Positions 1 through 14,372 of a stretch of DNA of 64,000 nucleotides are shown here, in pieces (the stretch's first letter is position 1; each line of letters starts with the position of its first letter). Origin of the DNA: Eutypella sp. D-1 (taxonomy: Eukaryota > Ascomycota > Sordariomycetes > Xylariales > Diatrypaceae). The DNA is taken from NCBI GenBank assembly GCA_023313575.1, contig JAJTTP010000004.1, positions 682,001 to 746,000 on the forward strand. Direction: 5' to 3'. The translations under genes and the position numbers were made by a program. Under the pieces are notes generated by a model. That model was not told the origin of the DNA and searched no databases. It saw only the letters and a list, made by a program, of their open reading frames with translations.

Positions 1-1713
1 CTCGAAGAACCTGAGCTTGATGGCCATTTCTTGAATGCTCCTAATTTGATGGCCCTAAGTAAAGATGGAGGCTCAGCTGCCGTGGCTTACCGAGGCCATC
101 CGCTGTCTGCTTGGGAAATGCATGGGCCAGTTCATCTCGGTCACTGCTGGAGGAAACGTAAAGAAACCTCTCGAGGTGAGGTCATGAAGGCTGTCTGGCA
201 TCCACACTACCCTGAGCTTCTTGGTCTATATATAGAGGGCGTAGTGTTCTCTTGGCGTCCCTATGAGAACGAAGTGAAAGAGGTCGGAATTGGAGCATCT
301 CAGCTGATAATCAGTGCAGATGGTGACCTCTTCGCTACAGGGGATACCCACGGAACAGTCAAAGTCTTTACTACCTCAGACTTTTACCCCATTTACCAGG
401 TCACTTCTGAGGATGTCGTTCTGGATATAGCCTTTAGTCCAGACTCCCGCCGTCTTTACGACATTAGGGGCTCTGATATCAGCGTATGGGAGCCAAATGC
501 CCTCTTGAGATACGTGGATCAAACGGGAGAGAAAGCAGGATACGAGAGCGAGACCACGAGCCTGACGCAGATTTCAACCGCATCCGTTGCCTTGTCGAGA
601 AGAATTGATGCAATCACCGTCCTATCAGCCTCACCGATAGGCCGTCTGTACTGTTTTGGGACGGAGAATGGAATTGTACAGTTGTGCGACACGAAGACCG
701 GGGAAGTTATCAATATCCACAAATCCAGAGGCTTCTTGAGTATCGACCGCATGGCTTGGAGTATTGATGGACGATTCATTTGTTTCTCCGACTTAAGCAA
801 AAGAGTTTTTGTGAAGTCTATAAACATGAATACCTCGAGTTCCGTGTTGGCAGTCGAGTCAGCAGCTGATGTCTCAATGAAAGATCACACAGATGGGCCC
901 ATTCTGCAACTCCTATTCCAGCCCGGTTCCGACCGTCTCTTGGTGCACACCACCTCAATGCTTCATACGATATCAGTCGAGACCTCGGCGGTAGAAAGTG
1001 CGCGGAAGCTAAATACGACTGAGTGTCAGTGGATTATACACCCTCAACATGCAGGGTTCATCATCGGTATTGGCCGAAAGATCATTCATGTGCTGGACTG
1101 GACTTTACGTAAAGACCACACATATCAATTCAGTCTAAACAACTCCCATGGAGCGATAGTTGAAGAGAAGGTTGCGGAGGTTCAAAAGGTTCTTGTCACA
1201 ACAGATAGAAGGCATTTCCTAGTGCAAATCTCACAGAGACGATACAGGAAAGAAAAAACCTTCCTATACTTCGATAGTTCATCCTTCTCCACATCTAAGG
1301 CATCGAAACCTACAACAGGGGATACAGGGGCCCTGGTGGCAATCACCCCATTCAGCCTACCTCCAGAGATTTCATCTAATATCACGCATGGGCTCGCGTT
1401 TCTTCCGCACGATCGCCTCGTATATCTCTCGAATGAATTTTCCATATGCACTTGTCAACTTTCGCGATCGTCTCTCACCATATCCAACCACCAGCTGTCA
1501 ATTTCTAAAGTACAAACGAAACCTTACCTTATGGGCTCACGCAGAAATTATCAGTCTAATACCGGAGCATCAGTGAAGGAGCTTTTCTCTCTTCCGGGAG
1601 ACTGGATTAGCAGTGACAGTTTCTTGCTTTCTAGGGTCTGGACTGAGGAAAGAAGTTTTCTTTGCCCCAGAAACGGTGAAGTGGCTGTGGTGAGATGTGC
1701 AGCTCTAGTATAA
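1..1713 (+). CDS. WD40 beta-propeller C-terminal part of an NLR/STAND-like protein (5' truncated)
   Basis: The frame is open from base 1 to a TAA at 1711-1713, so about 570 residues of a protein that starts left of the window are visible, with no intron. The chain is made of degenerate WD40-type blades: examples are GDLFATGDTHGTVKVF and FSPDSRRLYDIRGSDISVW in the first third, then FGTENGIVQLCDTKTGEV and further blades with SIDGRFICFSD and QPGSDRLLVHTT. Known family context: large fungal proteins with such diverged C-terminal propellers often have an N-terminal NACHT or NB-ARC ATPase and act in non-self recognition or signalling. The NACHT part is not in the window, so the NLR assignment is inference; a plain WD40 scaffold is the alternative. 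No start codon can be chosen here. Confidence 0.75.
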   Translation, partial: LEEPELDGHFLNAPNLMALSKDGGSAAVAYRGHPLSAWEMHGPVHLGHCWRKRKETSRGEVMKAVWHPHYPELLGLYIEGVVFSWRPYENEVKEVGIGASQLIISADGDLFATGDTHGTVKVFTTSDFYPIYQVTSEDVVLDIAFSPDSRRLYDIRGSDISVWEPNALLRYVDQTGEKAGYESETTSLTQISTASVALSRRIDAITVLSASPIGRLYCFGTENGIVQLCDTKTGEVINIHKSRGFLSIDRMAWSIDGRFICFSDLSKRVFVKSINMNTSSSVLAVESAADVSMKDHTDGPILQLLFQPGSDRLLVHTTSMLHTISVETSAVESARKLNTTECQWIIHPQHAGFIIGIGRKIIHVLDWTLRKDHTYQFSLNNSHGAIVEEKVAEVQKVLVTTDRRHFLVQISQRRYRKEKTFLYFDSSSFSTSKASKPTTGDTGALVAITPFSLPPEISSNITHGLAFLPHDRLVYLSNEFSICTCQLSRSSLTISNHQLSISKVQTKPYLMGSRRNYQSNTGASVKELFSLPGDWISSDSFLLSRVWTEERSFLCPRNGEVAVVRCAALV

Positions 1714-4700
1714 TAATAGCACCCAGGGCCGAAAGAGAGCAACGCATGGCAACGTCTTGTCTATGGCAATTACGCTAGAATGATAAGAAGGTTAGATATA
1801 TGATCACTGTGTATTTCCAGCATCTGACTCGTTGCGATAACAATCATCCTACATCTTTCATATGGCATACCTCACGTATTGCTTAGTGCTCGCGTCGTTG
1901 ATATTAAGTATAGCTAGCACTTCTGATTCAGTGATGACCGGCACATCTAATTTGGGTGAGTTATTACTTTGGGAACTATTACATAGGGCACTACTGTCAT
2001 TAATATACGTATGAAATCTGGCATCCGTCTGATTATTGGATAACCTTCGGGGTCGAGACCTCGTACCATATTCCTTAGGCCATTACGATGTTCAAATTTG
2101 ATTACATACATCAAGACTCAAAATCCTACGAAAAATTCGTGTGTGTCGAACCAGGGCTCAGGGGAAGGATGCGATAAGTTGTAGTCATATGACTTGAGAT
2201 GAAAGGGATGAACCAGGACATGAATAAAATAGTAGATATTATTCCCAAAGTTCGTAGAAGGGAGAGAGGCGGGACGGTACCTCCACCCATCAGATTAAAT
2301 TGAACCCTTTGCATTCGCACCTTGACCTTCTTCTCCATTCTGATCGAGCTTTCGTTGACTGGACCAGTCGATGGCAGTTGGCACGTGACCTAAGCCTTCG
2401 TGATTCGATTCCTCAAGTGCTGGCGATTGTCCCCTCACCTATTCCACCTCCGCCAGTTCAGTATTTATGGTGCCCATGTACGTCACTATCCAGATCAATA
2501 CATTTTGGCTGTACAGGTCTTGGAGCCCGGTAGTTACGACCCCGAACCTCAATATCACAAATCGTCTGGTTGCATGTTACTTACACGCTGGCACAATCTC
2601 TGGAGATAGTACCGTGAGAAAGCTCGACGATTAGTCATTGGGACACCATATCTACCTAGGTAGTTGTGGTGCGCTAGTCATGCCGGTATCATCCCATACC
2701 GACTTTCATATCGAATTTCACCGCCTACCCCCTTCTCCTACTTTAGCTTCGAACTTGTAGTATGATCGCATGAAAGCACGAATCAACTGTGCAGTGTCAC
2801 CAAAAAAAAAAAGATAAGAGAAGAGACCTTCTTCATCTTACCTATTTGGTGGCGGTCAGAAGGGGCCAACGCCTAAATCCGTCCTATCTGACATCATCCG
2901 TTCCTGCATCTGGAAAGAAGTTTTCTAGCTCTTCTATGCCAGAAACCCCAGCCACCTCGTGTGCGACACGTATGTCCCCCGCCTCGTCCCGGCCCCGGGA
3001 GACAGGTAGGTTTAGGAAGGATCATGTCGCATCTCACCGCTTAGACCAGCCAAATCTGACCGCCCGCGAAACCCGCAAAACCCGCATAACTCGCGCAAAC
3101 CCGAACCCACTTTCGCGGTGGGGACGGCGGGAGGGGGAAGCAAGACAGGAAAAAGGGTAGCAGAGCCCGGCCGATTGGTTTGGTGTCAGATTGGGCCTCT
3201 GAGATCTCACATCTAGCCGAGGTCAGGCGATGCACACATCTGTCAAATCGGGTTCCCATGTTCTACCCTATCATGGCCGCCCCTCGCTCGGCAGCAAACG
3301 GAGCGGCAGATGTCAAACCTGCCAACCTGTCAACCTCTTTACCCATCAATCAACCGGGGCCTGGGGGTTTAATCGAGAGGGTTTTATCACCGCCACCGCA
3401 CACGTTCGTTCGCCGTGGGGATGGCAGTAGCAAACAGCTCATTTGTACGCTGCGTGATGCGACAAACTGACTCGTTGGCGCCCTTTCCCCGGCGGCTCCG
3501 CTCCTCATCGGGCGGAACGAGTAGACGCTTACCTAGACAGCGCAACGGCGCTCGCCCTATGGCGAGTAATCACGTCGCGTGGTCACATCGTACCTAGCCA
3601 ACGTCCCGAGTAGTAGGAGACTGCGAGTGGGGAGGGTCCGACAACGGCGGGGTGGAAGAGAAAACGGTCAAACGGTCGAACTCCAGTTTTCTAGGCCGCC
3701 TCGACTCGATGAGCAGGTGAAAGGGACGTGGGGTGATAGACCAAGCGGACATGCGTCGTTGCATGCGCTGCGCGCGCGCACCGCAACGATTCGGCGGCCG
3801 ACCTAGCCCGACATGATATATGGCAGCGGCGGTTAGCTTGTAAGTCGGGCCTACATACCAATACACGTGTTTCCGCGGGAGCGGTCCGGGGGCTTTCTGG
3901 GACAGGTCGACACCGGCTTAGGCGCCGACTTTGACTTTGACTCCGACGCATGTCGTGCCAATTAGGTATCAATTACAATGAGTCTCACGTGAGAAGAGAC
4001 GGGATGAAGGTTATGCGCACGGTTCGTTCGATGTCTCTTTCTCGCGGATAAACTACGTGCCTTGAAGCACTGGCAATATTAATTATTGTTTGATCTTCTA
4101 TGTAATTATCGACTTTCCCATCATAACTTTCCTGGTTCACGATGTTTAATTGCGGCGTCGAGGGGTGCATCGCATCCCCCATCATGCGATGCAAGATCGC
4201 ACACATGCTATCTGGACCCAATTCCTGCGAGCTACCTATTTGGATAACTACCCTGCATACTTTGGACGACCATCTCTGATGGGAAGAGACTCTGCAACCT
4301 GCAACTCAAGACAGGGGACTGCTAGTAGACCTTGTTCGCTCTCTGGTTCCCTACCACCGTACCAGAGAGATGGTTAGCTTCACAGTTTTCCCCACGTAGT
4401 GGCTAACTATAGGCGCCTAACGTAGAGGTTGCATCTGTCTAATGGTACCTTGCAGCGTGCCAACACCGGACACATTTTTCTTTTCAATCGCGTCTACGCC
4501 ATTGCCGACCCTACCCTTTTCCCATCCTCCAATCCTGCTCGCCATTAGTAGGAGGTTAGGTTGCGAGCTAGAGTACGTACGCAACAGTGGACTTGTTCCC
4601 CGGCGCTCCTGCATTTCCGCCCCTCCCACAGCGGCTGCCACACACCCAAACACCCCAGCCATGTCCTATCGACTCTGTCAATTTCTGCCGCCCGGCTTCG

Positions 4701-7380
4701 GGTGCGGTTGGGTGTGGTGGCTCCCGCGGCTAGGATGGACTATGGCAGAGGGAAGTCAGAAGGAATCTTATGACAGGGCTTATTCTGCAATAAAGCCAGC
4801 CGGCAGCCAACTACGTCATGAGGAAAAGGAACCTCGCAGGTATCAAGGCGGGCCAGCAGAAACCTGCACAGGTTTCTCCGCGATTAGCTGACTTTGGAAC
4901 CCGATGGCTTGACGCTCGAAGCCGCCGTCCCAGAGGCGGCGTAAACTTTATTGACTGCCACACAAATGAGTTTCTAGGCTTGGCTAAACCAGTGGATGAA
5001 TGTGGATGGGTTGCTTTCGTCATCCCCTCTCTGCGCCGTCCTTAGGCATACATATGTAAGGTACTGCGCGTGCGTAGTGCACAGTGCAGTGGGAAACACC
5101 AGCCAATCACAGCGAGAGCGCAAGAGGGCAAATGGGGAACTGCCACACCATTTTGTCTCCCTTGCTCAATATTTTCTCATCTGAATACCTACGTGGTGGG
5201 GGGACGTGGCTGCAGGTTTCTGGGTGAATCGGCGAACGGTTGAGAAAGGGTTTCCTTAGGCGCCATTCAGAACCGATTGGCGATGCGCTGGTGATTGGGC
5301 CAGCTACGCTTGGTGCCCGTCACGTCGCATTCGCTTACATACATACATGGCATCTATAAGCATCTATCGTGCAATAGGACAGTAATATATTGACAAGCTG
5401 GCTGGCTAGCAGGTATGAATTGGATGATCTGGGTTGCATGGCAGGCAATCTAGAAGAGACGGGAGGACTATGTAGAGGTGTTTGCCCGACGAACGGATGG
5501 GATGATTGGCTGGGCGGCATATTCCCGCTGGTAGGCGAGCAGAGTTCGGGCATACGTGTATGCGCGACAGGTTTCTTAAGCTGTATTACGGATACAGCGC
5601 GGGAGAATCTTTTTCGCCCTACTGCGGGAAAGAAAAAATTAGATAAAAAATGTGACTTCATGGAAAAGCTCAAGCTCTCGCATGGCTGGAATGCTTGGTC
5701 CTGCATGTCCAGTAGAGCGAATCCCGATCCTACGGAATTGCTGGGCTGCGCACAACTCGCACACAGTATCTATGTTACATACATATGTGTCCTGGGGATT
5801 GCCATTCCATCGCAGATTGCCCATTACGCTGCTACGAGTCTCACCAACATAACCCCTCATCGTGGCGTCTGACAGGCTTTTTAACCTAAGCCCAGCCGGA
5901 GCTTACTCTTGTTGACCAACGTGGCCTGCGTGGGCAGGAATATGCTACTCCTTCACTCAGTTTCCCATGGTCCGCGCACAACGGGTGGACCTGCATACCG
6001 CGATTTAGCTGATTGCATCGCGGCATATCTAAGACATGCAGGTCGCGGCTCGGGAATTGATGTTGATCAGATGAGGGTGAGATATAAGCCGGGCCAGCAT
6101 GAAAGGCACAGGAGAGTACGGATCGGAAAACGGGGGACAGAAGCTCAATTGCGTCAACATCCTTTATGAATGGCTGCCATATCACTCCTCCCAGATGTGG
6201 GGGTTAACAGTCCTATTTTGGCCCACAAGCATGCCTATTTAGCAAGCTGTCAACTTACCCAAGTAGACGGGAAAAGCCTGACGGGTGGTCTGAAGTCTGG
6301 TATGGTAAAGGACCGTTACCACTTTCCAGATGAAGCTGAAGGATCACCGTATCCAGGCTCGGGCTCTACAGAAATGGCGTTGGCGCAGACTCGACGCACA
6401 TGCCTATCAAGCTATGTAGGGCGAAGCTAACTCGTGCTGATCTCTCGGGAGCTTATTTTCGCCCCAGAAAGGTATGAAAGTTTGTGCTCTCTTGTTCTCC
6501 TTAGAAAGGTAATGATTACGTCGATCTCCCATAGCGCGACCGCGCTGACGCGGGAGGTTGATGCTTGTTGGAACCTGGTAATGAGTGACATATGATTGAG
6601 ATTTGTAAGAGGAAAGAAGGAAGAAGAAAAAAAAAAAACTTTTCGTGGTACGAAAACGCCGCACGCCAGACAAACTTCTCGCTAAACCTACCAGCTTACC
6701 GAAGAAGGGGAATTCTTGGCGAAAGAAACATTCACTGGCTCATGTTTTTACGGGTATACAGTTGTTGGAAGTATCCTACTAACCTCACTGTAGTTAGATA
6801 AGATAAACACACAGTGAACGGGCCGATCATATGGCAGGTCCGGAACTCGAAACCGAAGTTCCTACCGCGCACCGGTATCCATTTTGCCCGCCACCCTTCG
6901 CGCTTGATCTCGACTGACTGGAAGGGACCTGGCCTGGCAGCCTGGCCCTCTCCTCTCCCCCGTAAGAGACGCTTGAGATCAGTTCTATACGAGAGTAACT
7001 TCCACTTGGCATGATAACTGCTAACGTACGTGATCGACATTATGAAGATACGAGGAAGGCGGCCACCGCACCATCCAGACCACTCCCCTGCGCCCCCCAG
7101 CGTTGAAAAGGCGTAGGTTGGTGGGTGGGTGGGTGATTAGAATACAACAAGATTCACCTACCCTCGGGGCTTGTTCGGTATGCTGGGTCGCGATTGGAGG
7201 AAGATGAGCGCGGCTTGGAATACTTTTTTCATCGCCGTGGCTTGACGAGCTGCACGCCTCCGGGTGCGTTGTCCGCGTGGCTGAAGAAGTAAAAGGACCG
7301 GGTTCGAGTTGTCCACAAAGTGTGGTTGGTAGTTAGGATCATATCACCTGTGCCTCCTCCCCATCCCCCTTCATTTTACG
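1714..7380. other. gene-free stretch, first part
   Basis: I see no supportable gene. Open frames are short (the longest about 160 codons), overlap on both strands, and lack conserved motifs, plausible introns or consistent codon use. Base composition is mixed and near balanced. Short A-runs (for example around 2800 and 6625) and a run of ACAT units near 5338-5349 are present. No tRNA, rRNA or transposase signature was recognised. Confidence 0.5.
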
Positions 7381-10300
7381 TCGGACGAAGCAACACTATG
7401 GAAAATTGGCGCATCCATTAGATCGCGTATTCTATTTAACCCCCCACACCATGCACACACGCATACATACTATGTACAGAGGTGGAACACGTAACACAAA
7501 GCGGAAAACACGCGGGGAATTCGTGGGACGGATCTGTCTCTTGATTGATAATCTAGATAAGTCTCACGCTACAGAATCCTGTGTAAACGTTCCGCCAGGA
7601 TCAAATCACCCACTGACGTTAGGGTATCGGCACACAAGACAAACTCCCCGAGCGATGACAAGAAAAAGAAGGAAAGGGAAAGAAATCGGGGGAATTTTAC
7701 TGGTGCTTCATTAAGTGCCCACGCCCATGAGACATACACAGCTGCCCACCTGTCGGTCTTATAATCAGGTAGTTCGGATCAAATCAAAGTATTGGCATTA
7801 TACAACTAGCACGCTTCCTGGATGCAAGTTCGAAGTGACCTGATGGTGGCTGCCGAGCCGGCTGGCCGGGCGGCCGTCGAATGGGCGCCCTACCGGACCC
7901 TCCAACACGCTAAAGACCAGCGGGCTAATGCAAGGTACGCGCAACCTACAGTGCCTAGTCAGCATTATCGCAGGTAAAGTAGCAGTGCGTAAAGTAAAGG
8001 CCGAAGAAAACAATAAGAAAAGGAAGAGAATAGATAAGAGGGGAGAAACAGCAAGAAACAAAAATAGGAAATGTAGGCGATCAGCGGTCCTTTCTCTTGA
8101 CCTGCGAGCGGGGACATAACCTTTTTTCTTTCCGAGAAACCCGATCTAAGATCGGCAGAGGGCTGCCTTGAACACACCTCAGATTCTCGAGGCAAGAAGA
8201 GCCAATCGCTGTATTCAGTTCCCGGTATGTGGCGGTTTGGAGTCGACGGCTTCTGGCATATAGACAGCCAGACAGCCAGACATACGAACGGACCGACGGA
8301 CACAAATTCGTGCGGTCGAACAAGTCTCATTCTCCGCAGGGCGCCTCAGCCGTCCTCCCCTTCCACCAGCTAAGTTACTTCATAAAATATGGTCAATGAT
8401 GATTTGAGTAAGGCATGGCACTCGCGGTTCTTGTGCACCGCGTCTTCGCAGATCCGCCGCCCTAAGTCGCAGGTCGGTACCCTCCGTGCATAGGAAAAGC
8501 GTCCCCATCCTATAGCACTTTTCTAGGACTTAGATATCTTGCATATATGGGGATGGACAAGTAATCGTGATAGGTAACACCGCTTCAATTCAATATAGGT
8601 GTTTGGTGGGTAGGCGTAGACTAAGGCACTCATCCCCATGGCTAGAGTTTCACGATCATACTCTTTTAAACCCCCAAACAGGTCGCAGAATCCACGGTTG
8701 CGCTGTTATAACGGTGTGAGAGAAGGGGAAAGCCTGGGTCGACGACTAGGTAGTTAGACCGCCAGTATCACAAATTTCAGGTAAAGATAGGACAGGCGTG
8801 GCCTTCATATGTGAGGGGATAGATAGGAGGGTGGCTGGGCTGGTGGGTTTGGATATAGCCAACTCTTGGAAGGAAGCGTCAGCAGTGCAGCCAGCTTGTC
8901 TAGCCTTGGGCAGCACAAGACATGATATTACCTACATCCTACATGGCTATCCGCGGTGTCTCTCGGACTCGCCTTCAACCCCGAATTTTTTCTTCGACTT
9001 TTGACATTGATGTGGTGAGGCTTCCAATTTGATTTACAACCGGGTCTCTCTGGGCTGCCCCTGATGGACAAATTGTATCAGCCAGCCTGGCAATGGGGAC
9101 CTAACCTACCCCACACCCCGCAAAATACTGTTGCGAGACACGTATGTGTGTGGTCCATATGGGTAAGTTAAGGTCATATTCATGTTAGCGTTACACAAGA
9201 AGCAGGCAAATAGACAGATCTAGGACCCAGAGACATCTTTATGTGCTTCTTAGGCCCGGCGGGGACCAGAGATTCAGCTTGCCAGATCGCGGGTCTAGTT
9301 TATGTGGTCGGCTAACCCACATTATACTTTTGTTTTGTTTCAAAAATCATGCTCGGTGGATGCCACGGCGAAGGCGGCGGTCTGCTCTGCATTTGACGGA
9401 AGGATTGGGGAAGCCGAACCAAAAACATGTGATTGATTAGCTCGATATGGTACTAGGCTTTTTGGACTTGATAACGAACCTTGAACATAAGTATTGTAAT
9501 AACTAACTGGACTGGACCTCTCCGACCCGGAGCACGGGAGGTCCCCATAGAGCCCGCCATCGGCGCGGCCATCGCATCGCAGGAATTATTCGCTCGGTGG
9601 GGATTAGGAGGATGTGTTGGTCTCCATCGGCATAATGCCGCGCGGTCGCCTGCATACCTTACCTTGCCTACATAGGTGCTAGCTTGGTCTCTAGCTACGT
9701 CTAACTAACTGCTAACTACCTAGGCAATGGAGACACGAAAAGACTCGAGGTGAGGAGGTTGAAGGGGGTTTCTGATCGGGTAAGGTAACTGCCGTAAGTT
9801 TGCATGTGAGCCCATAGATAGATACCTCGTCGGTATAGCCGCATCTTATTAGGGGGCCCCTATTAGGAGCAGTGAATAGTGCCTAACAGATAGCCAGAGG
9901 CCTAGCTTAGCTACTTGACCTATCTTACCCCGCGCTGGTGGTTATACAACAAATCCAGCTATCCCCCTCACCGTCATACCGGGACTAAACAAGATAGATC
10001 AAAGCGCCTGGTGCACGGCAGATGCGGTGTCGTGCTGCGTGTTGTGTGTGCTTGTGTGGGTATGTTGTGCTGTGTGGGAGGTGAACCTTAACAGGTGCGT
10101 TTCTACCGACAAACTAAAACTGACGGAACACTAACCTAGGGTTGTGCGGGTTCCGCGCCGGCGGCGTAGGTAGGGAGTGAGTGCGCGTCGCCGGCCAAGT
10201 ACGCCGTTCGATATGGTACATACGGACCCTACTAGTGGTACTACTGGGGTGCCATGCCGGCCTCGAGGGATATCCCCGCACGAGGCGGGAGGACAACAGC

Positions 10301-13300
10301 AGCAGCAAGCAAGCCTCACGGGTTTAACGTGGTAGAGTTTGTTGTTTAGCTATGTAGCAAAAGGATCGCCTATCTATTCGAAACGTCTTTCTAGTCAAGC
10401 AGTGGCAGCGTAAATAGTGTGTTCATATGTACGTATGCACGCATGCGGAGAGAAAGGCTCAAGAGGCTCTGTCTTTTCCGCTTCCATTGATCAGGAAGCG
10501 GCTTGCTCCGTGAGTCTTGGTAGCTAAGTTATTTACCTAGGTTGTTATAGGGAATAGTTAGAGTCCACCCAGTCGGAGCGCGACATCCCAGTCGAAATGT
10601 TCGAACTCTAGAAGCGCACTAGTTTGTTTAGATTCGGGAGATGGGCCATCATCGCCGTGTGGCCTGGTTAGCTCAAGATCTCACTACTATGCTATCATCG
10701 CGAACTCTTTAGACAGATCGAGATGGGCTTGCGGTCATCACAGAATACTGAGCTAGACGCGACGGGGTGCCGCCTGTCGCGTGGCAGTAGTTTCTCCGTA
10801 GCGACAAAGTGATTGTCACATCATATGAGCGGGGGTTTGCTACGATGAAGAGATCAGATTAAGAACACCAACACACACGCGAATTGTGCACGCTGGGCAT
10901 GACACTGTGTTGCAGTGTTTATGCTAACAAATGGTTACTCCCATCCTATCCTATCCCCTTTCTAACCACCTGGACAAATCATTAAACACGCGAATCTCCC
11001 GCGGCGTTAGGACTCTTCGCTAGGACATCCCCCTATCTGCCGACCGGGGGCCAAAGATGCTCTAGAACTCCGTGGGAAAGACAGTGCGCGTGCGCAGAAC
11101 CAGATGGCGGTCTTATCGCACCCAGCTAGTCTGGCAGCCTGTCTAGCATCTGGCACCTTGCTGGGATAGCCCCGTCACCCGCAGGGTTATCGATACCGGG
11201 GAACTCCCGACCCAGTTGGACGGTCGGCTGGTCGGTCGGTCGTCGTCAGTTTGTCGTTTGCCTCGAGCCCAGTACCATAGAGCACCATGGTCTGTTTCTT
11301 TTTTACCCACTCTGGGAACAAAACATTCCAATTGAGAAGAGGTGCGAATTTTTTTACGTTCGGGCCATCGACTAAACCACTGACTTGCGTATCTCCTTAA
11401 CCAGATATGTCTATAGATGTCATGCATACCGTGGATGTTGTCACAGCGCTGGCGTACACACAGACGTCTACACGTTTACATAGTCCACAAGTTATTGCAT
11501 CAAAAAGGATCAAGTGATTCTTGAAGTCCCCATATGTTCTGTGGGAGTGGTGTGATGTCGATTTGCTACTATCGGGCTATCTAACCGACGTCTTGGGGCA
11601 AGTCGTCTCGGTGGTGGTCATTACCGGATGATCAATCAGCCAGCAAAGCCCAGCTGGTCATGGTTATGGTCATAGTCATGGTCATGATCATGGTCATGCG
11701 GTTCCCATGACTGGATAACAGCACATCGATAAATGCCCATCTGTCTGCCCAATGTGCCTATCAGACCTTGGGCCTATGATGCCTTGTTGCGTAGTAGTAG
11801 ATTGACTGCCTGAGTCACGTCCTCTGAGCGGTACCGGTAGTGGTAGAAGAGTACTAAACTGGGAAGTGGGCTAGCTGGCAGTGTCTCGCTGCGGTTGGGC
11901 TTCCATGACCTTCTCCCATCCCAGTCGGCTGTGCTATCGGTGGATCTTGGTTTAGGTAGGGGAGAGAAGGGATTGAGAATGAGAATGTGACGGCTCGCGG
12001 CTACTGCAGCAGACTTGCACCCGGTGCCCGCCAGTCCGCGGTTCCGGTAGCTGGGCTAGACCGAGATGGGTAAGAATCCTTACGAAGTTTAAAAAAACTT
12101 TAGGCGGAAGAAAAACCCTACCGGCCTACGACTGACCGATCCAACGTTGAATTTTTCTTTCCTTTTTTTCTCTCTTTTTTTCCACGTTCTACCTAGTCTT
12201 AGCGGGAACCATTGGAACCCCCCTACCTGGTCGTGTAGATACGTGTAAAAACACCCGCTTTTAACAGTGGTTTGGTAGGGGGAGGCACAATGGCGGCAAT
12301 GCCCAATTTCGATATGAAACGTCGTTCGTGGGTATACGGCTTACTTTAGCAATAGTGTTCATCCCGTCTCGACATGAGATGAAATAAGAGAGCTAAAAGC
12401 TGCAATGGCATGTGCAAGTAAACGCGATTTCCGCGTGTTGGCGTCAACCATTAGGCTGCTGACTGCTACGGTGCCACCACATTTGCCCATAAGAGGTAAC
12501 TGTTATATTGGAGAATTGAAGTTTCTTCCTGAACCCCTACGGATTCTGGCAGTACATATGTAATAAACTACATACAACTTGACCCATATCCTACCTAAAT
12601 TTGAACTTAAAGTACCGTCTGACCGTCTTCAATACCAAGAGAAAAAGTGAGATACATGCATAGACCCAGAAAAAGCCCCCATCACCACACATCGCTCCCT
12701 GCGTTCCCCATCAGACACATGCCTTAGCAAGTCCTGGCAGACACGCTAGACCCGCCAGACGGTGTCCGCCAGGACCTTCAGAAGCAGTCAGTGAGCCTTG
12801 GCACCCCACAGTCCTTTGCTATCTACATGGACCGAACTCGCCGAAAAGAGCCAAAGACCAGAGAGCTAGAGAGCTTCTCAAGCGTCCTGTATGCAACGGC
12901 TGCAAACCCCGAACGAACGAACGCACCTGGAAAGCTCCCCCCGGAGGACCCCCCTTCCTCCCCCTAAATAAGCCTCACTCTGCACCCCCCCTTTTTTTAA
13001 CTGCCAATATTGTCCTATTACTGTACCTACCATACTATGTTAGTAGACTAGTATCTTATATTAGAGGGTCATTGCTCTCTCACTGCCACTCACATGCTTC
13101 AAATTGGCAGGTAGCTAGATAGTATCTACACATTTATAGTCACTTATATCAGATGACAGTGGGAAGTGAGCGGGACTGCGGAAGCCTCGATGTCTTTTTC
13201 GAGTCAACCACTCCAACACATAGAGGAAGAAGGTCGGTTATCTGATGTAATAATAAACAAACTAGGAAAGAAAAAAAGACAAAAAAAGAAAAAAGTTCTG

Positions 13301-13360
13301 ATTTTTACTGGAGGAGCAGTGGGAACCGAAACAGAGGAAGAGACTAAAAACCGTCCCATA
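7381..13360. other. gene-free stretch, second part
   Basis: No coding region can be supported. From about 8.4 to 13.1 kb even random open frames are scarce: the longest is about 94 codons. The stretch contains simple-sequence patches, for example GTCATG-type hexamers at 11656-11698 and GGTC repeats near 11220-11245, and many short pyrimidine runs. It may be distal regulatory DNA of the gene starting at 15345, or decayed repeat DNA; the sequence does not decide this. Confidence 0.45.
11656..11698 (+). repeat. imperfect GTCATG hexanucleotide microsatellite
   Basis: About seven copies of a GTCATG-like unit with single-base variants (GTTATG, GTCATA, ATCATG) stand in tandem in non-coding DNA. Confidence 0.7.
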
Positions 13361-13904
13361 ATTTAAGTACTTAGCTTATGTACTTACTTCTTCTCTATGG
13401 ACCTCAAGTATATGCTTTTGATCTGTACTTGACGCAGTAGATGAATGCCAAGCCAAGTACCTAAATATAGGTGTGTAAGTCTATCCGGGGCAAGTAGTTG
13501 ATCATGTACTCATAGTACCCTGCCGATTCTAGGTACACACGTATATACGTGGTGGTGGAGCTAGAAATCCGCCGGAGAAAGCGACGTAAGTGGACGGGAC
13601 ATTTTAGTGCAGATGGATACTAAATGAATTACACACTACCACCTTTAGAGAATAGTAGACTGACAGAGTCTGCTACTCCTTAGTATCTTTTTTCCTATAG
13701 TACACATGGCTTCGTTTTTTGTCCCCCCCCACCCCCCCTGCTAACACGATATGCAAACCCTCGTCCTGGTCTTGTATGTAGTATATCTTTATTTCTAACT
13801 ACTACTATTATGGGATGACATCCTCCACAGTGAATATGGCGAACAGGAGGTAGCAGATTTGTATTCGGGATGGAGAAAAGAGAGAGAGACTAAGAAACTT
13901 GTAT

Positions 13905-13926
13905 GAGAGAGAGAGAGAGAGAGAGA
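13905..13926 (+). repeat. (GA)11 microsatellite
   Basis: Eleven uninterrupted GA units are followed, after a short break, by a further GAGAGAGA segment. Confidence 0.9.
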
Positions 13927-14372
13927 CAGCGAGAGAGAATTCGGTTGTGAGAGATCCCCAGAACACCAGACACAAACAACACAGACAACACAAACACACA
14001 AACATCATCCATCTAGTTATCCTGGATAACCTACCTGGACATACACCCATACCAACACTTCATCATACACCCTCCTCTAGACCCTCCCGAGGTCCAACCC
14101 TTTTTTCTCCCAACCTCCACTGCGCTTAGTTAGCTAGCTGGTACCCGCCGCGGCAGTGTTGTTTCCTTATTTGCTTTGCTTGCTTGCCCACCCTCGCTCT
14201 CTTCGCTTGCATGTATCACATCACCACAGCATCTTACCAACCCAGGAGTCTTTCTTTTTAAAAGAGTTCAAGAGAGCTGTTGTACCCGTGTCAACCAAAG
14301 CACATAACCATTTCGTCCGACTCCGAGCAGGAATCATACACAAGCCACCAATATATTTCTGCAACATATCAT

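Noticed and set aside
4417..6430. Several overlapping 75-160 codon frames on both strands
   Set aside because: No conserved motif, no splice structure, and similar length on opposite strands, as expected by chance.
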